64,000 nucleotides of DNA from Staphylococcus taiwanensis (GCA_020544305.1 CP058667.1:1550001-1614000); one strand, 5' to 3'. Counted from the first letter of the stretch, positions 1-8,760 are shown. Made by a program: numbers and translations. Notes: generated by a model not told the origin, from the sequence alone.

Positions 1-1
1 A

Positions 2-595
2 CCACTTTATAAGCATAGAATTCCAGTAGTTATTAAGAATACAAATCGTCCTCAAGATAAAGGTACATTTATTCGTCATGAACGTGATGTTAATGATAAA
101 AATGTAATTATAGGTATTAGCTGTGATAAAGACTTTACTGTCATTAATATCAAAAAATACTTAATGAATAGACAAGTTGGTTTCACTCGAAAAGTTCTTG
201 AAATCTTAGAGGACTATGACATTTCATTCGATCATATGCCTTCTGGAATCGATAGTATCAGTATTATTATGCGTACGCATCAGTTAAAAGGAAAAGAAAA
301 AGATGTGTTAAACGCCATTCGCAAAAAATGTGATGTAGATGAACTAAGTATTGAACATGATTTAGCAATATTAATGATTGTAGGCGAAGGTATGAATAAA
401 TCTATAGGTACAGCGAACACAATCACTCACGCTTTAGCAGAATCAAACATTAATTTAAAAATGATTAACCAAGGTGCTTCTGAAATTTCAATGATGTTTG
501 GTATATCAATTGAAGATGCAGATAAAGCAGTGTTATCAACTTATGAATACTGTTATCACGGTATTTGCTTAAAAAATTTACATGATGCTAAATAA
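2..595 (+). CDS. lysC: Aspartate kinase, C-terminal part (5' end outside window)
   Basis: The reading frame is open from the first bases of the window, so only the last ~197 codons are present. What is visible is the regulatory half of an aspartokinase: two ACT-type segments, the first beginning around VGFTRKVLEILEDYDISFDH and the second around LAILMIVGEGMNKSIGTANT, followed by the INQGASEISMMFGI signature usual in these enzymes. Aspartokinase phosphorylates aspartate in the first step of Lys/Thr/Met synthesis, and the ACT domains bind the feedback amino acid. The catalytic kinase domain lies upstream of the window, so its integrity cannot be judged. A hairpin terminator follows directly. Confidence 0.93.
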   Translation, partial: PLYKHRIPVVIKNTNRPQDKGTFIRHERDVNDKNVIIGISCDKDFTVINIKKYLMNRQVGFTRKVLEILEDYDISFDHMPSGIDSISIIMRTHQLKGKEKDVLNAIRKKCDVDELSIEHDLAILMIVGEGMNKSIGTANTITHALAESNINLKMINQGASEISMMFGISIEDADKAVLSTYEYCYHGICLKNLHDAK

Positions 596-600
596 CTAAT

Positions 601-656
601 AGCATCTAATACGTAAGACATTACTATTGAAATAGATTTCTTACATATTAGATGCT
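601..656. terminator. Bidirectional hairpin terminator after lysC
   Basis: The arms AGCATCTAATA and TATTAGATGCT close an imperfect hairpin. It is followed by CTTTTT on the plus strand and lies between the convergent ends of lysC and the next gene, so it can serve both. Confidence 0.75.
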
Positions 657-667
657 CTTTTTATGTT

Positions 668-1252
668 TTATTTACTTTGTGTTAAGGCTTCATTTATACG
701 ATGTTCCCCTACTACAACTTTTAAAATAACAAATTGATAATAACTCAATGCATCAAGTACCATTTTATAATTGGGTAATTGATGATAATTTTGATTATCT
801 AATAAATCATACATCAATACTATTTCTGGTTTGATGTAGTCAACTCCCCACTTAAGCGAGTGAAAGTAGATGCTATTCTTAGGTATTCGAATATTACTAT
901 CTAATCTAAAAATCCATTCTTCATTAACAACGTCATAAATGAAAATATTCATAACAATTTGATTATCATAGGTTACATCAATATGCGCCACTTCTGGTAC
1001 ATTTAATTTATCCTTATCCATTAAATCGTTATTTTTATCATAGTAATTATAATTATAATTTGCTGGTATTACTCTTAAAACTTCTACAAGATGTTTACGT
1101 TCTACACAAATGTCGACTTTAGAAGGTAGTTTAAAATTATCATTCAAAAATAATTGCATAGCGACTTCCCCATGAAATTTAAATGAAGTGCGACATTGAC
1201 TTTTTAATGTTTTAACTAGTTCTTCTACGTGTTCTTGATGTTCCTTATTCAT
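668..1252 (-). CDS. Hypothetical protein, divergent nucleotidyltransferase-like
   Basis: A 194-residue protein starting MNKEHQEH behind a strong AAAGGAGGT. Longer in-frame starts would read through this ribosome site, so they were rejected. I do not recognise a named family. The N-terminal pattern (FHGEVAMQLFL, then KLPSKVDICV at about residues 26-50) resembles the G-x-A...S-x-D-x-D core of minimal nucleotidyltransferases. The later stretch GVDYIKPEIVLMYDLLD resembles the Y-L-x-P-E-x-x-L-L-F segment of antibiotic nucleotidyltransferase relatives. The second acidic residue of the usual DxD pair is not obvious, so activity is uncertain. The gene is monocistronic and convergent with lysC. A cre-like sequence overlaps its leader. 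Confidence 0.6.
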   Translation of the reverse strand: MNKEHQEHVEELVKTLKSQCRTSFKFHGEVAMQLFLNDNFKLPSKVDICVERKHLVEVLRVIPANYNYNYYDKNNDLMDKDKLNVPEVAHIDVTYDNQIVMNIFIYDVVNEEWIFRLDSNIRIPKNSIYFHSLKWGVDYIKPEIVLMYDLLDNQNYHQLPNYKMVLDALSYYQFVILKVVVGEHRINEALTQSK

Positions 1253-1267
1253 TACACTACCTCCTTT

Positions 1268-1281
1268 AGGAAACGCTTTCA
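1268..1281. promoter_or_regulatory. cre-like (CcpA) site in the leader of the nucleotidyltransferase-like gene
   Basis: AGGAAACGCTTTCA matches the catabolite response element consensus TGNAANCGNTNNCA at 13 of 14 positions, failing only at the first. It sits about 16 bases upstream of the start codon, beside the ribosome site, where CcpA could act as a roadblock. Sequence match only. Confidence 0.45.
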
Positions 1282-1537
1282 TAACAATCATTATACATTT
1301 TGCCTTAATTATTTTCAAATGTAGATTTAATGAAATAAAGTATCATGTTAAATATGTGTATCTGAATTCGCTTTAAATATTAAATCATGATAGTTCATAC
1401 TATTTGACTTCATTTCCTGATTGTTGAACTATGTAAATATAATGTATATAATTTATATGTTGTTTTATATCAATTTCTTAATTTTCCTAAAAAATAATTT
1501 GATGTAAAATATAAAAAATTGACGAAGGTGATTAAAT

Positions 1538-2395
1538 ATGACGTTAACAATTATCTTGTTAGTTATCATCGTAGTTCTAATCTTAGCATTTATACTTAAT
1601 CAACGTTATATGCAAGATAGAGTAGATACAGAAATGTACGCCAGAAATCAAATGGTGACAAAGAACGCGATGCTAAGTAATGAAAATTTAGAATTAAAAA
1701 ATCAAATGCTTAGTTCAAATAACGATGTAAGTTCTCATGCGAAACGCAATGCAAAACATGTATTAACTAGCATCCTAGATAAATATAAGGAACAAGGTAA
1801 CCTAAAATATTACGATATTATCACTACTAGTAATTTAGCAACAAAGCACCCATTTTTTGAATACGCTAGAACTTTCGATTACATCGTTGTATCAGATGTG
1901 GGTTTAATCAATGTTGATGTGAAAAATTGGAAACAAAAAACGTTTTACCATTTTGATGCACCCGTTTCAGATGAGATGACAATTGAATCAAGTGATGTCA
2001 ATCAAGTTGTTGGACACTATATTAGTAAACAATATCACAGCCAGTTTGATTCACCACGTAGTGATATTTACACTTTTATAGAAAAGATTCAAAACAATCG
2101 TGTTGTATATGATTTTTATGACCATGATCCATATGAACAAGCTTCTATTAATTCTAAGATTTTGAAAGATGGTATTGAAAATCACTTTAACCACAAAGTC
2201 CAAAGTATTGGCGTTGTATACTTTAGCGATGGTAGTGTTAACATTATTGAAGGCACTGAGGAAAGAGAACAATATGTTGATACTGTTTCAACAAAATCTT
2301 CTTTAGAAGCTGTAATTAAAAATGCAATAGATTTATCTAAACATCCACTATCAGAAGATCAAGTAACTAAAATTATTGAAAGTTTCAATAATTAA
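1538..2395 (+). CDS. Membrane-anchored NERD-like domain protein
   Basis: A 285-residue protein. Residues 2-21 form one strongly hydrophobic N-terminal membrane segment, followed by a charged, probably coiled stretch (30-60). Residues 111-131 (RTFDYIVVSDVGLINVDVKNW) resemble the core of NERD nuclease-related domains, in which a D...G-hydrophobic-D/E-x-K-N-W motif forms the PD-(D/E)xK-type site; D114, D127 and K129 would be the key residues. The start has a good site, GACGAAGGTGATTAAATATG. The gene runs convergently with the thermonuclease gene, sharing a terminator. Homologues occupy this place in other staphylococci as proteins of unknown function. A nuclease role is inference. Confidence 0.65.
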   Translation: MTLTIILLVIIVVLILAFILNQRYMQDRVDTEMYARNQMVTKNAMLSNENLELKNQMLSSNNDVSSHAKRNAKHVLTSILDKYKEQGNLKYYDIITTSNLATKHPFFEYARTFDYIVVSDVGLINVDVKNWKQKTFYHFDAPVSDEMTIESSDVNQVVGHYISKQYHSQFDSPRSDIYTFIEKIQNNRVVYDFYDHDPYEQASINSKILKDGIENHFNHKVQSIGVVYFSDGSVNIIEGTEEREQYVDTVSTKSSLEAVIKNAIDLSKHPLSEDQVTKIIESFNN

Positions 2396-2403
2396 TTATG
2401 GAA

Positions 2404-2449
2404 AAAGCGATTTGTAGTCATCTACTAAGATGAATCTACTAATCGCTTT
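2404..2449. terminator. Bidirectional terminator between NERD-like gene and nuc
   Basis: The arms AAAGCGATT and AATCGCTTT, with a further internal pairing (TCATCT/AGATGA), form a long hairpin. It is flanked by A-rich sequence on the left and TTCTTTTT on the right, between two converging genes. Confidence 0.8.
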
Positions 2450-2453
2450 CTTT

Positions 2454-2993
2454 TTAACTCCATAAATTTACTTTATCTTGTCTAGCTTGTTGTTCATCTT
2501 TTTCAAAAACGTTGCGATATTTACCATTTGGTGAGAAATATTTTTCGCGGGCCAAACCTTTTTTAACTAATTCTTCATTATACATCGTGTCTTTATCCAA
2601 CCATACATAGGCTAATGTACGTCCATATCGATCTTCTTTTTCTTTATCGTATTCAAGATATACATCTTTGCCGTTTAAATGTTGTTTACTATAATTTGAG
2701 GCTTCTTTACCATAAGGTTGGACTGGCGTGTTTGGTTTTACTGTTTCAGGCGTATCTATACCTATTAATCTTACTTTGATTTCTGTTCCATCTTTCTTAG
2801 TAGCTACAAAAGTATCACCGTCAACCACACGTTCAACATGAACTTTTTCTTTACCGCTCAATTCTGTGCTATTGGTTGAGGATTGGTTTCCACTACTTTT
2901 AAAGGGACCTGTATGGTTTATAAACTGGAAAGCTAAAACGCCAATGATTAGTACTGCTAAGACAATAATACTTAATGATTTCTTGGAATTCAA
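2454..2993 (-). CDS. nuc: Membrane-anchored thermonuclease (staphylococcal nuclease family)
   Basis: A 179-residue member of the Ca-dependent staphylococcal nuclease (TNase) family, which cleaves DNA and RNA. The family core is intact: VVDGDTF (about 56-62), VRLIGIDTPE (74-83, with the catalytic Arg and Glu) and EKEDRYGRTL (118-127, with the second catalytic Arg). Residues ~6-24 are one hydrophobic segment without a clear signal-peptidase site, so the enzyme is probably a surface-anchored type like S. aureus Nuc2, not the secreted thermonuclease. I chose the TTG start (MNSKKSLS) because AGGTGA is correctly spaced before it; the in-frame GTG three codons upstream lies inside that ribosome site. 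Confidence 0.9.
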   Translation of the reverse strand: MNSKKSLSIIVLAVLIIGVLAFQFINHTGPFKSSGNQSSTNSTELSGKEKVHVERVVDGDTFVATKKDGTEIKVRLIGIDTPETVKPNTPVQPYGKEASNYSKQHLNGKDVYLEYDKEKEDRYGRTLAYVWLDKDTMYNEELVKKGLAREKYFSPNGKYRNVFEKDEQQARQDKVNLWS

Positions 2994-3160
2994 AGATGTC
3001 ACCTGCTTTTTATTTTCAATACTTAAATATAATATAGAATAAGATTATAATCGTCAATCTCTTGTTTTAACTCATAAAAATGAACGCCATCACGTTTCAC
3101 TCAATAAGTGAAATATTGGAATATAACATGGTATAATAATGAAGTTAGGAGTGAACCATC

Positions 3161-3352
3161 GTGGAAGAAAAAAATGAAAATTTAGTGACAATAATAGCTG
3201 TAGTCATTGCAATTATTGTAGGAGTTATCCTTCAAATCGTTTACAAATTACCTATCATAGTATCAGTAGTTGTAGCAGTGGTTTTAGGTGTCTTAGTTGG
3301 ATTTATTGTTTACATCATTCAAAATATAATACGCAAAAGAAAACATAAATAA
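3161..3352 (+). CDS. Small two-helix membrane protein, unknown function
   Basis: A 63-residue protein beginning at GTG behind TAGGAGTGA. It has a short acidic N-terminus (MEEKNEN), two Val/Ile-rich membrane segments (about 8-26 and 31-54) separated by a short YKLP turn, and a basic tail RKRKHK. Topology is likely a hairpin with both ends inside, by the positive-inside rule at the C-terminus. A strong terminator starts at the stop codon, so it is monocistronic. No family recognised. Confidence 0.65.
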   Translation: MEEKNENLVTIIAVVIAIIVGVILQIVYKLPIIVSVVVAVVLGVLVGFIVYIIQNIIRKRKHK

Positions 3353-3390
3353 AATGTTAACTGGTCTAATCTAGTTAACATTTTTTTATT
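3352..3390 (+). terminator. Rho-independent terminator
   Basis: The arms AAATGTTAACT and AGTTAACATTT are perfectly complementary and followed by a run of T, immediately after the small membrane protein gene. Confidence 0.88.
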
Positions 3391-3501
3391 ATTTAGGGTT
3401 AATTTAAATTGAGAGTGGTATGTATAAGAAACAACTTATATATAATTAATTTACAAATAAATTAATTTATCACAATTTTTAGTTTTTTATTCACTATTAA
3501 A

Positions 3502-3516
3502 TGATAATGATTAGAA
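3502..3516. promoter_or_regulatory. Fur/PerR-like box
   Basis: TGATAATGATTAGAA matches the 7-1-7 Fur consensus TGATAATNATTATCA at 12 of the 14 fixed positions, and the related PerR consensus TTATAATNATTATAA equally well. It lies about 36 bases upstream of the next start codon, a usual operator position. Confidence 0.5.
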
Positions 3517-3552
3517 ACCTCAAAATTAAAAATTAATAAAGAGGTGGGAATG

Positions 3553-3732
3553 ATGGAAATTATAGATATTATTATCGATACGCACGGCCTTATTTATAAA
3601 GTACAAACACCTAACGGTAATGTTTTTGAACACACATTAGCTAATGACACACCACCAGATAAAGTTGCCCAAGTATTACGTTTATTAGCTACGCACGTAG
3701 ATAATTTAGAATCACAAAAAGCTGGAAAATAA
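3553..3732 (+). CDS. Conserved small cytosolic protein, unknown function
   Basis: A 59-residue soluble protein (MEIIDIIIDTHGLIYKV...). The ATG at 3553 was chosen because AGAGGTGGG lies at proper distance; the GTG and ATG codons just upstream fall within or against that site. It has no membrane segment, cysteine motif or known domain that I can see. It is convergent with the two-component regulator gene, whose stop codon abuts its own, so the transcripts meet tail to tail. A Fur/PerR-like box upstream hints at metal or peroxide control. Confidence 0.65.
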   Translation: MEIIDIIIDTHGLIYKVQTPNGNVFEHTLANDTPPDKVAQVLRLLATHVDNLESQKAGK

Positions 3733-4335
3733 TTATATCCAGCCTTTAGCTATTGCTTTTTTCCATGCATCAAATCGGTTGTCCGCTAATAATTTATCTA
3801 TAATATTTGATGTATAATTTCTAACTGTACCATCAGAAAGATATAGCTTATCTGCAATTTCTTTACTACCTAAACCTTCACCAATTTCACGTAATACTAC
3901 TTGTTCTTTGTGTGTCAACGGATTTGATTCTTTTAATAAAGACGTCATTAGAGAAGTACTATACTCTTTCTCACCATTCATTACTTTATGAATGGTATTG
4001 ACCAAGTCATCTACAGACCTTTCTTTTAGAACGTATGCGTCAACATCGTTAGCCACTGCTTTTTCAAAGTAACCGGGGCGTTTAAAAGTCGTAACGATAA
4101 TCACTTTAATATTAATACCTTTTTCTCTTACTTTGGATAAAACTTCTAATCCAGTAAGCCCCGGAATTTCAACATCTAAAATAGCAATATCTGGTTGGTT
4201 TGTTTCAATAAATTTCAATGTATCTAAACCATTTTCAAAATCACTTACCACTTTCATATCTTCATGAAATTCAATTAATTGTATCATTGCTTTACGTAAC
4301 ATATTCTGATCTTCAGCGATTACGATTGAAATCAT
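3733..4335 (-). CDS. Response regulator, NarL/LuxR family (DesR-like)
   Basis: A 200-residue two-domain regulator. The receiver domain carries the phosphoacceptor Asp54 (AILDVEIPG), acidic residues near the N-terminus (EDQ) and the conserved TT and K positions further on. The C-terminal LuxR-type helix-turn-helix spans about 138-200 (GLGSKEIADKLYLSDGTVRNY). Its start overlaps the end of the kinase gene (ATGA-type overlap), so the two are translationally coupled. With the upstream kinase and ABC exporter it forms a four-gene operon, a layout in which the sensor usually controls its own transporter. It corresponds to the S. aureus system often called DesKR. Confidence 0.9.
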   Translation of the reverse strand: MISIVIAEDQNMLRKAMIQLIEFHEDMKVVSDFENGLDTLKFIETNQPDIAILDVEIPGLTGLEVLSKVREKGINIKVIIVTTFKRPGYFEKAVANDVDAYVLKERSVDDLVNTIHKVMNGEKEYSTSLMTSLLKESNPLTHKEQVVLREIGEGLGSKEIADKLYLSDGTVRNYTSNIIDKLLADNRFDAWKKAIAKGWI

Positions 4336-5429
4336 TGTATACCTTCTCTCGGAATAGTGATTGTAACAGTTGTGCCATTGATTGAAGTAACTTCAACTGT
4401 ACCATTTAATAATGCGGCTCTTTCATTTATACTTTTAAGGTTTATTTCATCAGGATTTTTAATCCCTTTACCATTGTCACTAATAATTAACTTAATCTTA
4501 TCTGAACCAGCTTCTATTTTGCCATCAATTTCAGTAGCATCCGCATGTTTAATAGTATTATTGACTGCTTCTCTTAATATCATTGAAATGATGGATTGCT
4601 TAGTTGGATTTAGTGCACTTGCCCCTCTTTTATTTTCAAAATAAAAATGAATATTAGTATCTTTCAAAGTATGATTGATAGCTTGAATTTCTTCTTCAAA
4701 ACTTTGAACCTTTAAATTTTCAATGATATGTCTAACTTTTTTTAATGTTTCTTTAGAAATTTCGTTAATATTATCGATTTCTTCTTTCGCTTTCTCTGGA
4801 TCTTTGTCTATTAACTTAACTGCTAACTCAGATTTTAAACTCAAACTCGCAAATACATGTCCAAGTGTATCATGTAAATCTTGACCAATACGGTTACGTT
4901 CTCTTTCTGCTATTAATACGTTAATATATTGATTTTTCTCTTCGATTTGTCGGCGAAATGCTCTTTCTTTCATCACCCTAAAATTACCAAACAGTACTGC
5001 CAAAATAACGATATAGTATATCAAAATAGTTAGTACATAAAAATGATTAGTCGTTAAAATCGTGATAATAATACATGCAATCATAGAACTAATTAGCATT
5101 ATAAATTCTAACGATTTTACACCTACTTTGAATAGAAAAGGTAGAGCAAATGCACTAAAGAAAAAGAATAATGACAAGGTTGGTGCAAAAGCATAAACAA
5201 AATAAATTATCGCTAAAAAGTGAATGAATAATAAAATCAAATTAGTAGTATGTCTTAATTTTTCATGAAAAAGGATTAACCCTGCGTAAGCTATTGTAAA
5301 AACAATAACGACAATTAAATTTAATAGGAAATCATGTCGATGAATCGTCAAATATACCCCATAATAAGGAAATATTAGATATATTAATGAAGATATTTCT
5401 CCCATTTTAGCACCCAAACTTCGTTTCAA
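4332..5429 (-). CDS. Sensor histidine kinase, DesK/HPK7 family
   Basis: A 365-residue kinase. Residues ~10-150 form about five or six membrane helices with almost no extracellular domain, typical of intramembrane sensors such as DesK. The phosphoacceptor is His186 in IGQDLHDTLGH (HisKA_3 type). The ATP-binding domain follows with REAVNNTIKHA and ISDNGKGI boxes. The TTG start directly follows the permease stop codon (TAATTG), with AGAGGTGG as the ribosome site inside the end of the permease gene. The stimulus (membrane fluidity or a transporter substrate) cannot be read from sequence. Confidence 0.9.
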   Translation of the reverse strand: MKRSLGAKMGEISSLIYLIFPYYGVYLTIHRHDFLLNLIVVIVFTIAYAGLILFHEKLRHTTNLILLFIHFLAIIYFVYAFAPTLSLFFFFSAFALPFLFKVGVKSLEFIMLISSMIACIIITILTTNHFYVLTILIYYIVILAVLFGNFRVMKERAFRRQIEEKNQYINVLIAERERNRIGQDLHDTLGHVFASLSLKSELAVKLIDKDPEKAKEEIDNINEISKETLKKVRHIIENLKVQSFEEEIQAINHTLKDTNIHFYFENKRGASALNPTKQSIISMILREAVNNTIKHADATEIDGKIEAGSDKIKLIISDNGKGIKNPDEINLKSINERAALLNGTVEVTSINGTTVTITIPREGIQ

Positions 5430-6167
5430 TTATTCCACCTCTTTTCTATGATTAATAATCAATGCAATCATTAAGAAAATAATGCTATATATTACTAAAA
5501 TTAAAAATGAATAACCGTTCAATCCATTTCCTTTACCTAGTTCTAGCGCTAAATGACGTAAATGATAGGTCGGTGTGTATTTCGAAATATGTTGCAACCA
5601 CTTAGGAAACGTGCTGATTGGGAACCAAAGTCCACCTACAATAGCTAATACCATATTGATAAGATTAGCAATGCTACTCGCTTTCTGAGTCTCATTAAAT
5701 TGTGTAAAAACAAGACCTAATGTTAAAAACATACTAGCACCTAGCCACAATGAAATGCCTGATAGGAACCACTCACCTGTACTCAAATCCACGCCTTTAT
5801 AAAAATGTGCAACACTGAATAATAACAGAATTGAAGCTAAAAACAAGGTCATTGTTTTCAACACTTTAGCTATATAATAATTTAAAGTAGTGACTGGTGT
5901 CGATATTAATCTTTTGTACCATCCATTATTTCTCTCCTCAATAATTTCTAACGGAAATTGCATCATACAGAAACCCATTAAACTAAATACTGTCATACTA
6001 TACATATATTCTTTATAGAAGATTTTTTTCTCAGCTTCCGGTAAGTCAATTAATGAGGTAAATAGCAAATAAAAAGCTAAGGGAAAAATAAATTCCATAA
6101 AAGAAGATAATTTACGTCGAAAAATCATTTTATACTCTGTCTTTAATAAAATAATAACATTAGCCAT
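5430..6167 (-). CDS. ABC-2 type transporter permease
   Basis: A 245-residue integral membrane protein with about six helices. The GFCMMQFPLEIIEERNNGWYKRL region is the cytoplasmic coupling-helix neighbourhood characteristic of ABC-2 permeases. It lies between the ATPase gene (three bases upstream) and the sensor kinase gene, so it is the membrane half of the exporter in this operon. Likely substrates of such two-component-linked exporters are lipids or antimicrobial compounds, but nothing in the sequence settles this. Confidence 0.88.
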   Translation of the reverse strand: MANVIILLKTEYKMIFRRKLSSFMEFIFPLAFYLLFTSLIDLPEAEKKIFYKEYMYSMTVFSLMGFCMMQFPLEIIEERNNGWYKRLISTPVTTLNYYIAKVLKTMTLFLASILLLFSVAHFYKGVDLSTGEWFLSGISLWLGASMFLTLGLVFTQFNETQKASSIANLINMVLAIVGGLWFPISTFPKWLQHISKYTPTYHLRHLALELGKGNGLNGYSFLILVIYSIIFLMIALIINHRKEVE

Positions 6168-6170
6168 AAC

Positions 6171-7037
6171 TTAATTCGCCTCACTTTCATCATTTGAAAA
6201 TATAAGTTCTAATAACGATTTTTTATAGATTGTCATTTGATTTAAATCTGCGTTTAAGCGCATTAAATCAGTAATTACTTTTTGTACATTATCTGTTTGT
6301 ATTTTCAAAATTTGATTCATAATTTCAATATTATAAGTTGAAGATAGTGCTTGATAAATGTCATGATTATATTTCGTTAATTCAATAACAGAATTATTTT
6401 GACTAAATAAAATATTGTGAGGTGTGTCATCAAGTGTGACTTTTCCATGTTCTAAATAAACAACCCTATCCGCCATGCGTTCTACCTCTTCAATATAATG
6501 TGACGTATAAAGTATAGTTATATTTTGCTGTTTAAGTTGAAAGATAAGTTGCCAAAAATGCTCACGTGTTTCTACATCCATAGCAGTTGTGGGTTCATCT
6601 AATATTAAAAATTTAGGTTTACCTACCAGTGTAAGCACAAAATCTAACAAACGTCTTTGCCCACCAGACAATTTACTCGCAAATTGATTTAATTGGTCAT
6701 CAGAAAATTGTGTGAGTAATTTAAATTCTTCATATGATAAATGATTCGTGTATAGACTTTGATATAAATGATATAGCTCTTTAACTTTAATTAATGATGG
6801 CAAATTTGTTTGTTGGAATAATATACCAATGTTATGTGATTCTGTAAGGTCAAGTGTGTCATTAATCGAACCACTATTTGGATGTTTATGTCCAATTAAG
6901 ATATCGATTAAAGTAGACTTCCCAGCACCGTTTTTACCGATTAGTGCAGTACATAATCCTTCTTCAATATTGATGGATAAATCTTTAAGTACCTTCTTTT
7001 TTCCGAATGATTTAGATAAGTTTTCTATTTTTATCAT
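6171..7037 (-). CDS. ABC transporter ATP-binding protein
   Basis: A 288-residue ATPase with all nucleotide-binding motifs: Walker A GKNGAGKST (34-42), Q-loop around GILFQQ (71-76), signature LSGGQ (123-127), Walker B FLILDEPT (143-150) and the switch His in YTSHYIEE. The ~70 residues after the ATPase core are a family-typical extension. First gene of the ATPase-permease-kinase-regulator operon, with AAAGGATGTGATG as ribosome site. Confidence 0.9.
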   Translation of the reverse strand: MIKIENLSKSFGKKKVLKDLSINIEEGLCTALIGKNGAGKSTLIDILIGHKHPNSGSINDTLDLTESHNIGILFQQTNLPSLIKVKELYHLYQSLYTNHLSYEEFKLLTQFSDDQLNQFASKLSGGQRRLLDFVLTLVGKPKFLILDEPTTAMDVETREHFWQLIFQLKQQNITILYTSHYIEEVERMADRVVYLEHGKVTLDDTPHNILFSQNNSVIELTKYNHDIYQALSSTYNIEIMNQILKIQTDNVQKVITDLMRLNADLNQMTIYKKSLLELIFSNDESEAN

Positions 7038-7142
7038 TACGCCATCACATCCTTTTATGTTATACGCTTACTTTAGCAGTTTTATTTATTTCATATTAGT
7101 TCATTTTGTCATAACTTCTTTATGACATTTGTCATATAAAAA

Positions 7143-7186
7143 AGGAATGGAACAGAATTCATTTTTGAATTCATTGTTCCATTCCT
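7143..7186. terminator. Long palindromic terminator (GGAATGGAAC type)
   Basis: A near-perfect inverted repeat with arms AGGAATGGAAC and GTTCCATTCCT, and an inner pair GAATTCA/TGAATTC. It lies between cls and the divergent transporter operon region. The 58574-58613 hairpin shares its inner GAATTCA pair, which suggests a dispersed family. Confidence 0.7.
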
Positions 7187-7278
7187 GTATGGATGTGAAT
7201 GCTTATCTAAATTTGATATACGTACGTTAGCAATTTTACTAAATTCTTTATGATTACAACATTTGCTTACATACTAAT

Positions 7279-8760
7279 CTATAAAATTGGTGATACTAAT
7301 TTAGCAATATCTTCTTTAATCTTTATAGACACTGGTCGTTTATCGTATTCCTCTTTTGTTAATAAATGCGCTTTTTCAATATCTTCTTCATATGCTTTTT
7401 TGATTTGTTTTGCAATGTCTTGATCATAAACAAAAGCATTCACTTCAAAGTTAAGTGCAAAACTACGGTAATCCATGTTTGCTGAACCAACACTGCAAAT
7501 TTCATCATCAATCATCATTACTTTTGAATGGATAAAGCCATTTTCATAAGTATAAACTTTAACATCACTCTCTAGTAACTCTGCAGCATTAGAGTAAGTA
7601 GCCCAATATACAAATGGATGGTCAGGCTTACTTGGAATCATTAAATGCACATCAACACCCGCATTAGCTGCCATTTTCAATGCATTGATATAAGAACGAT
7701 CCGGAATAAAATATGGACTTTGCATGTAAATCGATTTCTTAGCACTCATGATCATTTTAGTATATCCATATTCAATTTGATGCAATTCAACAGCTGGGCC
7801 ACTTGAAGCAATTTGAATAGCTGATTTTCCAGGATGTGATTTCTTTTTAGGGAAATACTTATCATCATATTCAAATTGTGGACGATGTGCTTGTGAATTC
7901 CAATCTAAAATAAAACGGATTTGTAATGCATCAATAACATCGCCTTCTACTCGAAGATGCGTATCTCGCCAATAACCGAGTTTACCCAAACCTAAATAGT
8001 CATCGCCAATATTGAAACCACCGATATAACCTATTTGACCATCTATCACAATAATCTTTCTGTGATTACGGTTGTTCATTCTAAAATTAATTAACGGTAA
8101 TTTAGAGGCAAAGAAGGCTTCAACTTCTCCTCCTATAGATTTAAAATGTTCAAATTTTGACATTCTTACTTTCTTTGAACCGACATCATCATATAATATC
8201 TTTACTTCTAAGCCCTCTTTAAGCTTCGTTTCTAGAGCATCGATAATACGTTTACCTAAACCGTCAAGTTCAAAAGTATAATACTCTAGATGTATGTAAT
8301 CCTTTGCGTTATAGATATCTTCAATGACTTTGTCATACAATTTGTTTCCATCCGTGAATAAATCAACTTTGTTATCTTCAGTTAAAAACGCATCTTGTTT
8401 GTTTAATAACATTCTAATTTGATCACGATGCTTCTTAACTTGTTCATTATCTGTTTGATAATTATGTGCATCAAGCGCTTTAACTTGTTTTTCAACAACA
8501 TCTTTAAAAGTATCTAACTCTTTACCATTATTTCTCTCCATTTTACGTTTAGAAACCGTTCTTCCAAAGAATAAATATAGAATAAACCCGATTAATGGTA
8601 AGACAAATAATACGAATAGCCATGCCCAAGTTGACGTGGCACTTCTTCTATTTCTCTCTAAAAAGATGATGATAAAAGCTAATACTAGGTTAACAATAAA
8701 ACCTAATGCTAATAAAATCGTAAATATGGTTCCTAAGTCAGGGCCAAACATAAATTTCAT
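7279..8760 (-). CDS. cls: Cardiolipin synthase
   Basis: A 493-residue phospholipase D-superfamily enzyme that condenses phosphatidylglycerol into cardiolipin at the membrane. Two N-terminal membrane helices (about 7-32 and 43-66) precede two HKD motifs: HRKIIVID at His233 and HSKVMMID at His411, each followed by the usual G-S/G-x-N segment (GGFNIGDD, GSANMDYR). Length matches the staphylococcal enzymes. The ATG was chosen because AGGAG precedes it at normal spacing; a TTG seven codons upstream would read through that site. Position next to the transporter/two-component operon corresponds to S. aureus cls1. Confidence 0.95.
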   Translation of the reverse strand: MKFMFGPDLGTIFTILLALGFIVNLVLAFIIIFLERNRRSATSTWAWLFVLFVLPLIGFILYLFFGRTVSKRKMERNNGKELDTFKDVVEKQVKALDAHNYQTDNEQVKKHRDQIRMLLNKQDAFLTEDNKVDLFTDGNKLYDKVIEDIYNAKDYIHLEYYTFELDGLGKRIIDALETKLKEGLEVKILYDDVGSKKVRMSKFEHFKSIGGEVEAFFASKLPLINFRMNNRNHRKIIVIDGQIGYIGGFNIGDDYLGLGKLGYWRDTHLRVEGDVIDALQIRFILDWNSQAHRPQFEYDDKYFPKKKSHPGKSAIQIASSGPAVELHQIEYGYTKMIMSAKKSIYMQSPYFIPDRSYINALKMAANAGVDVHLMIPSKPDHPFVYWATYSNAAELLESDVKVYTYENGFIHSKVMMIDDEICSVGSANMDYRSFALNFEVNAFVYDQDIAKQIKKAYEEDIEKAHLLTKEEYDKRPVSIKIKEDIAKLVSPIL

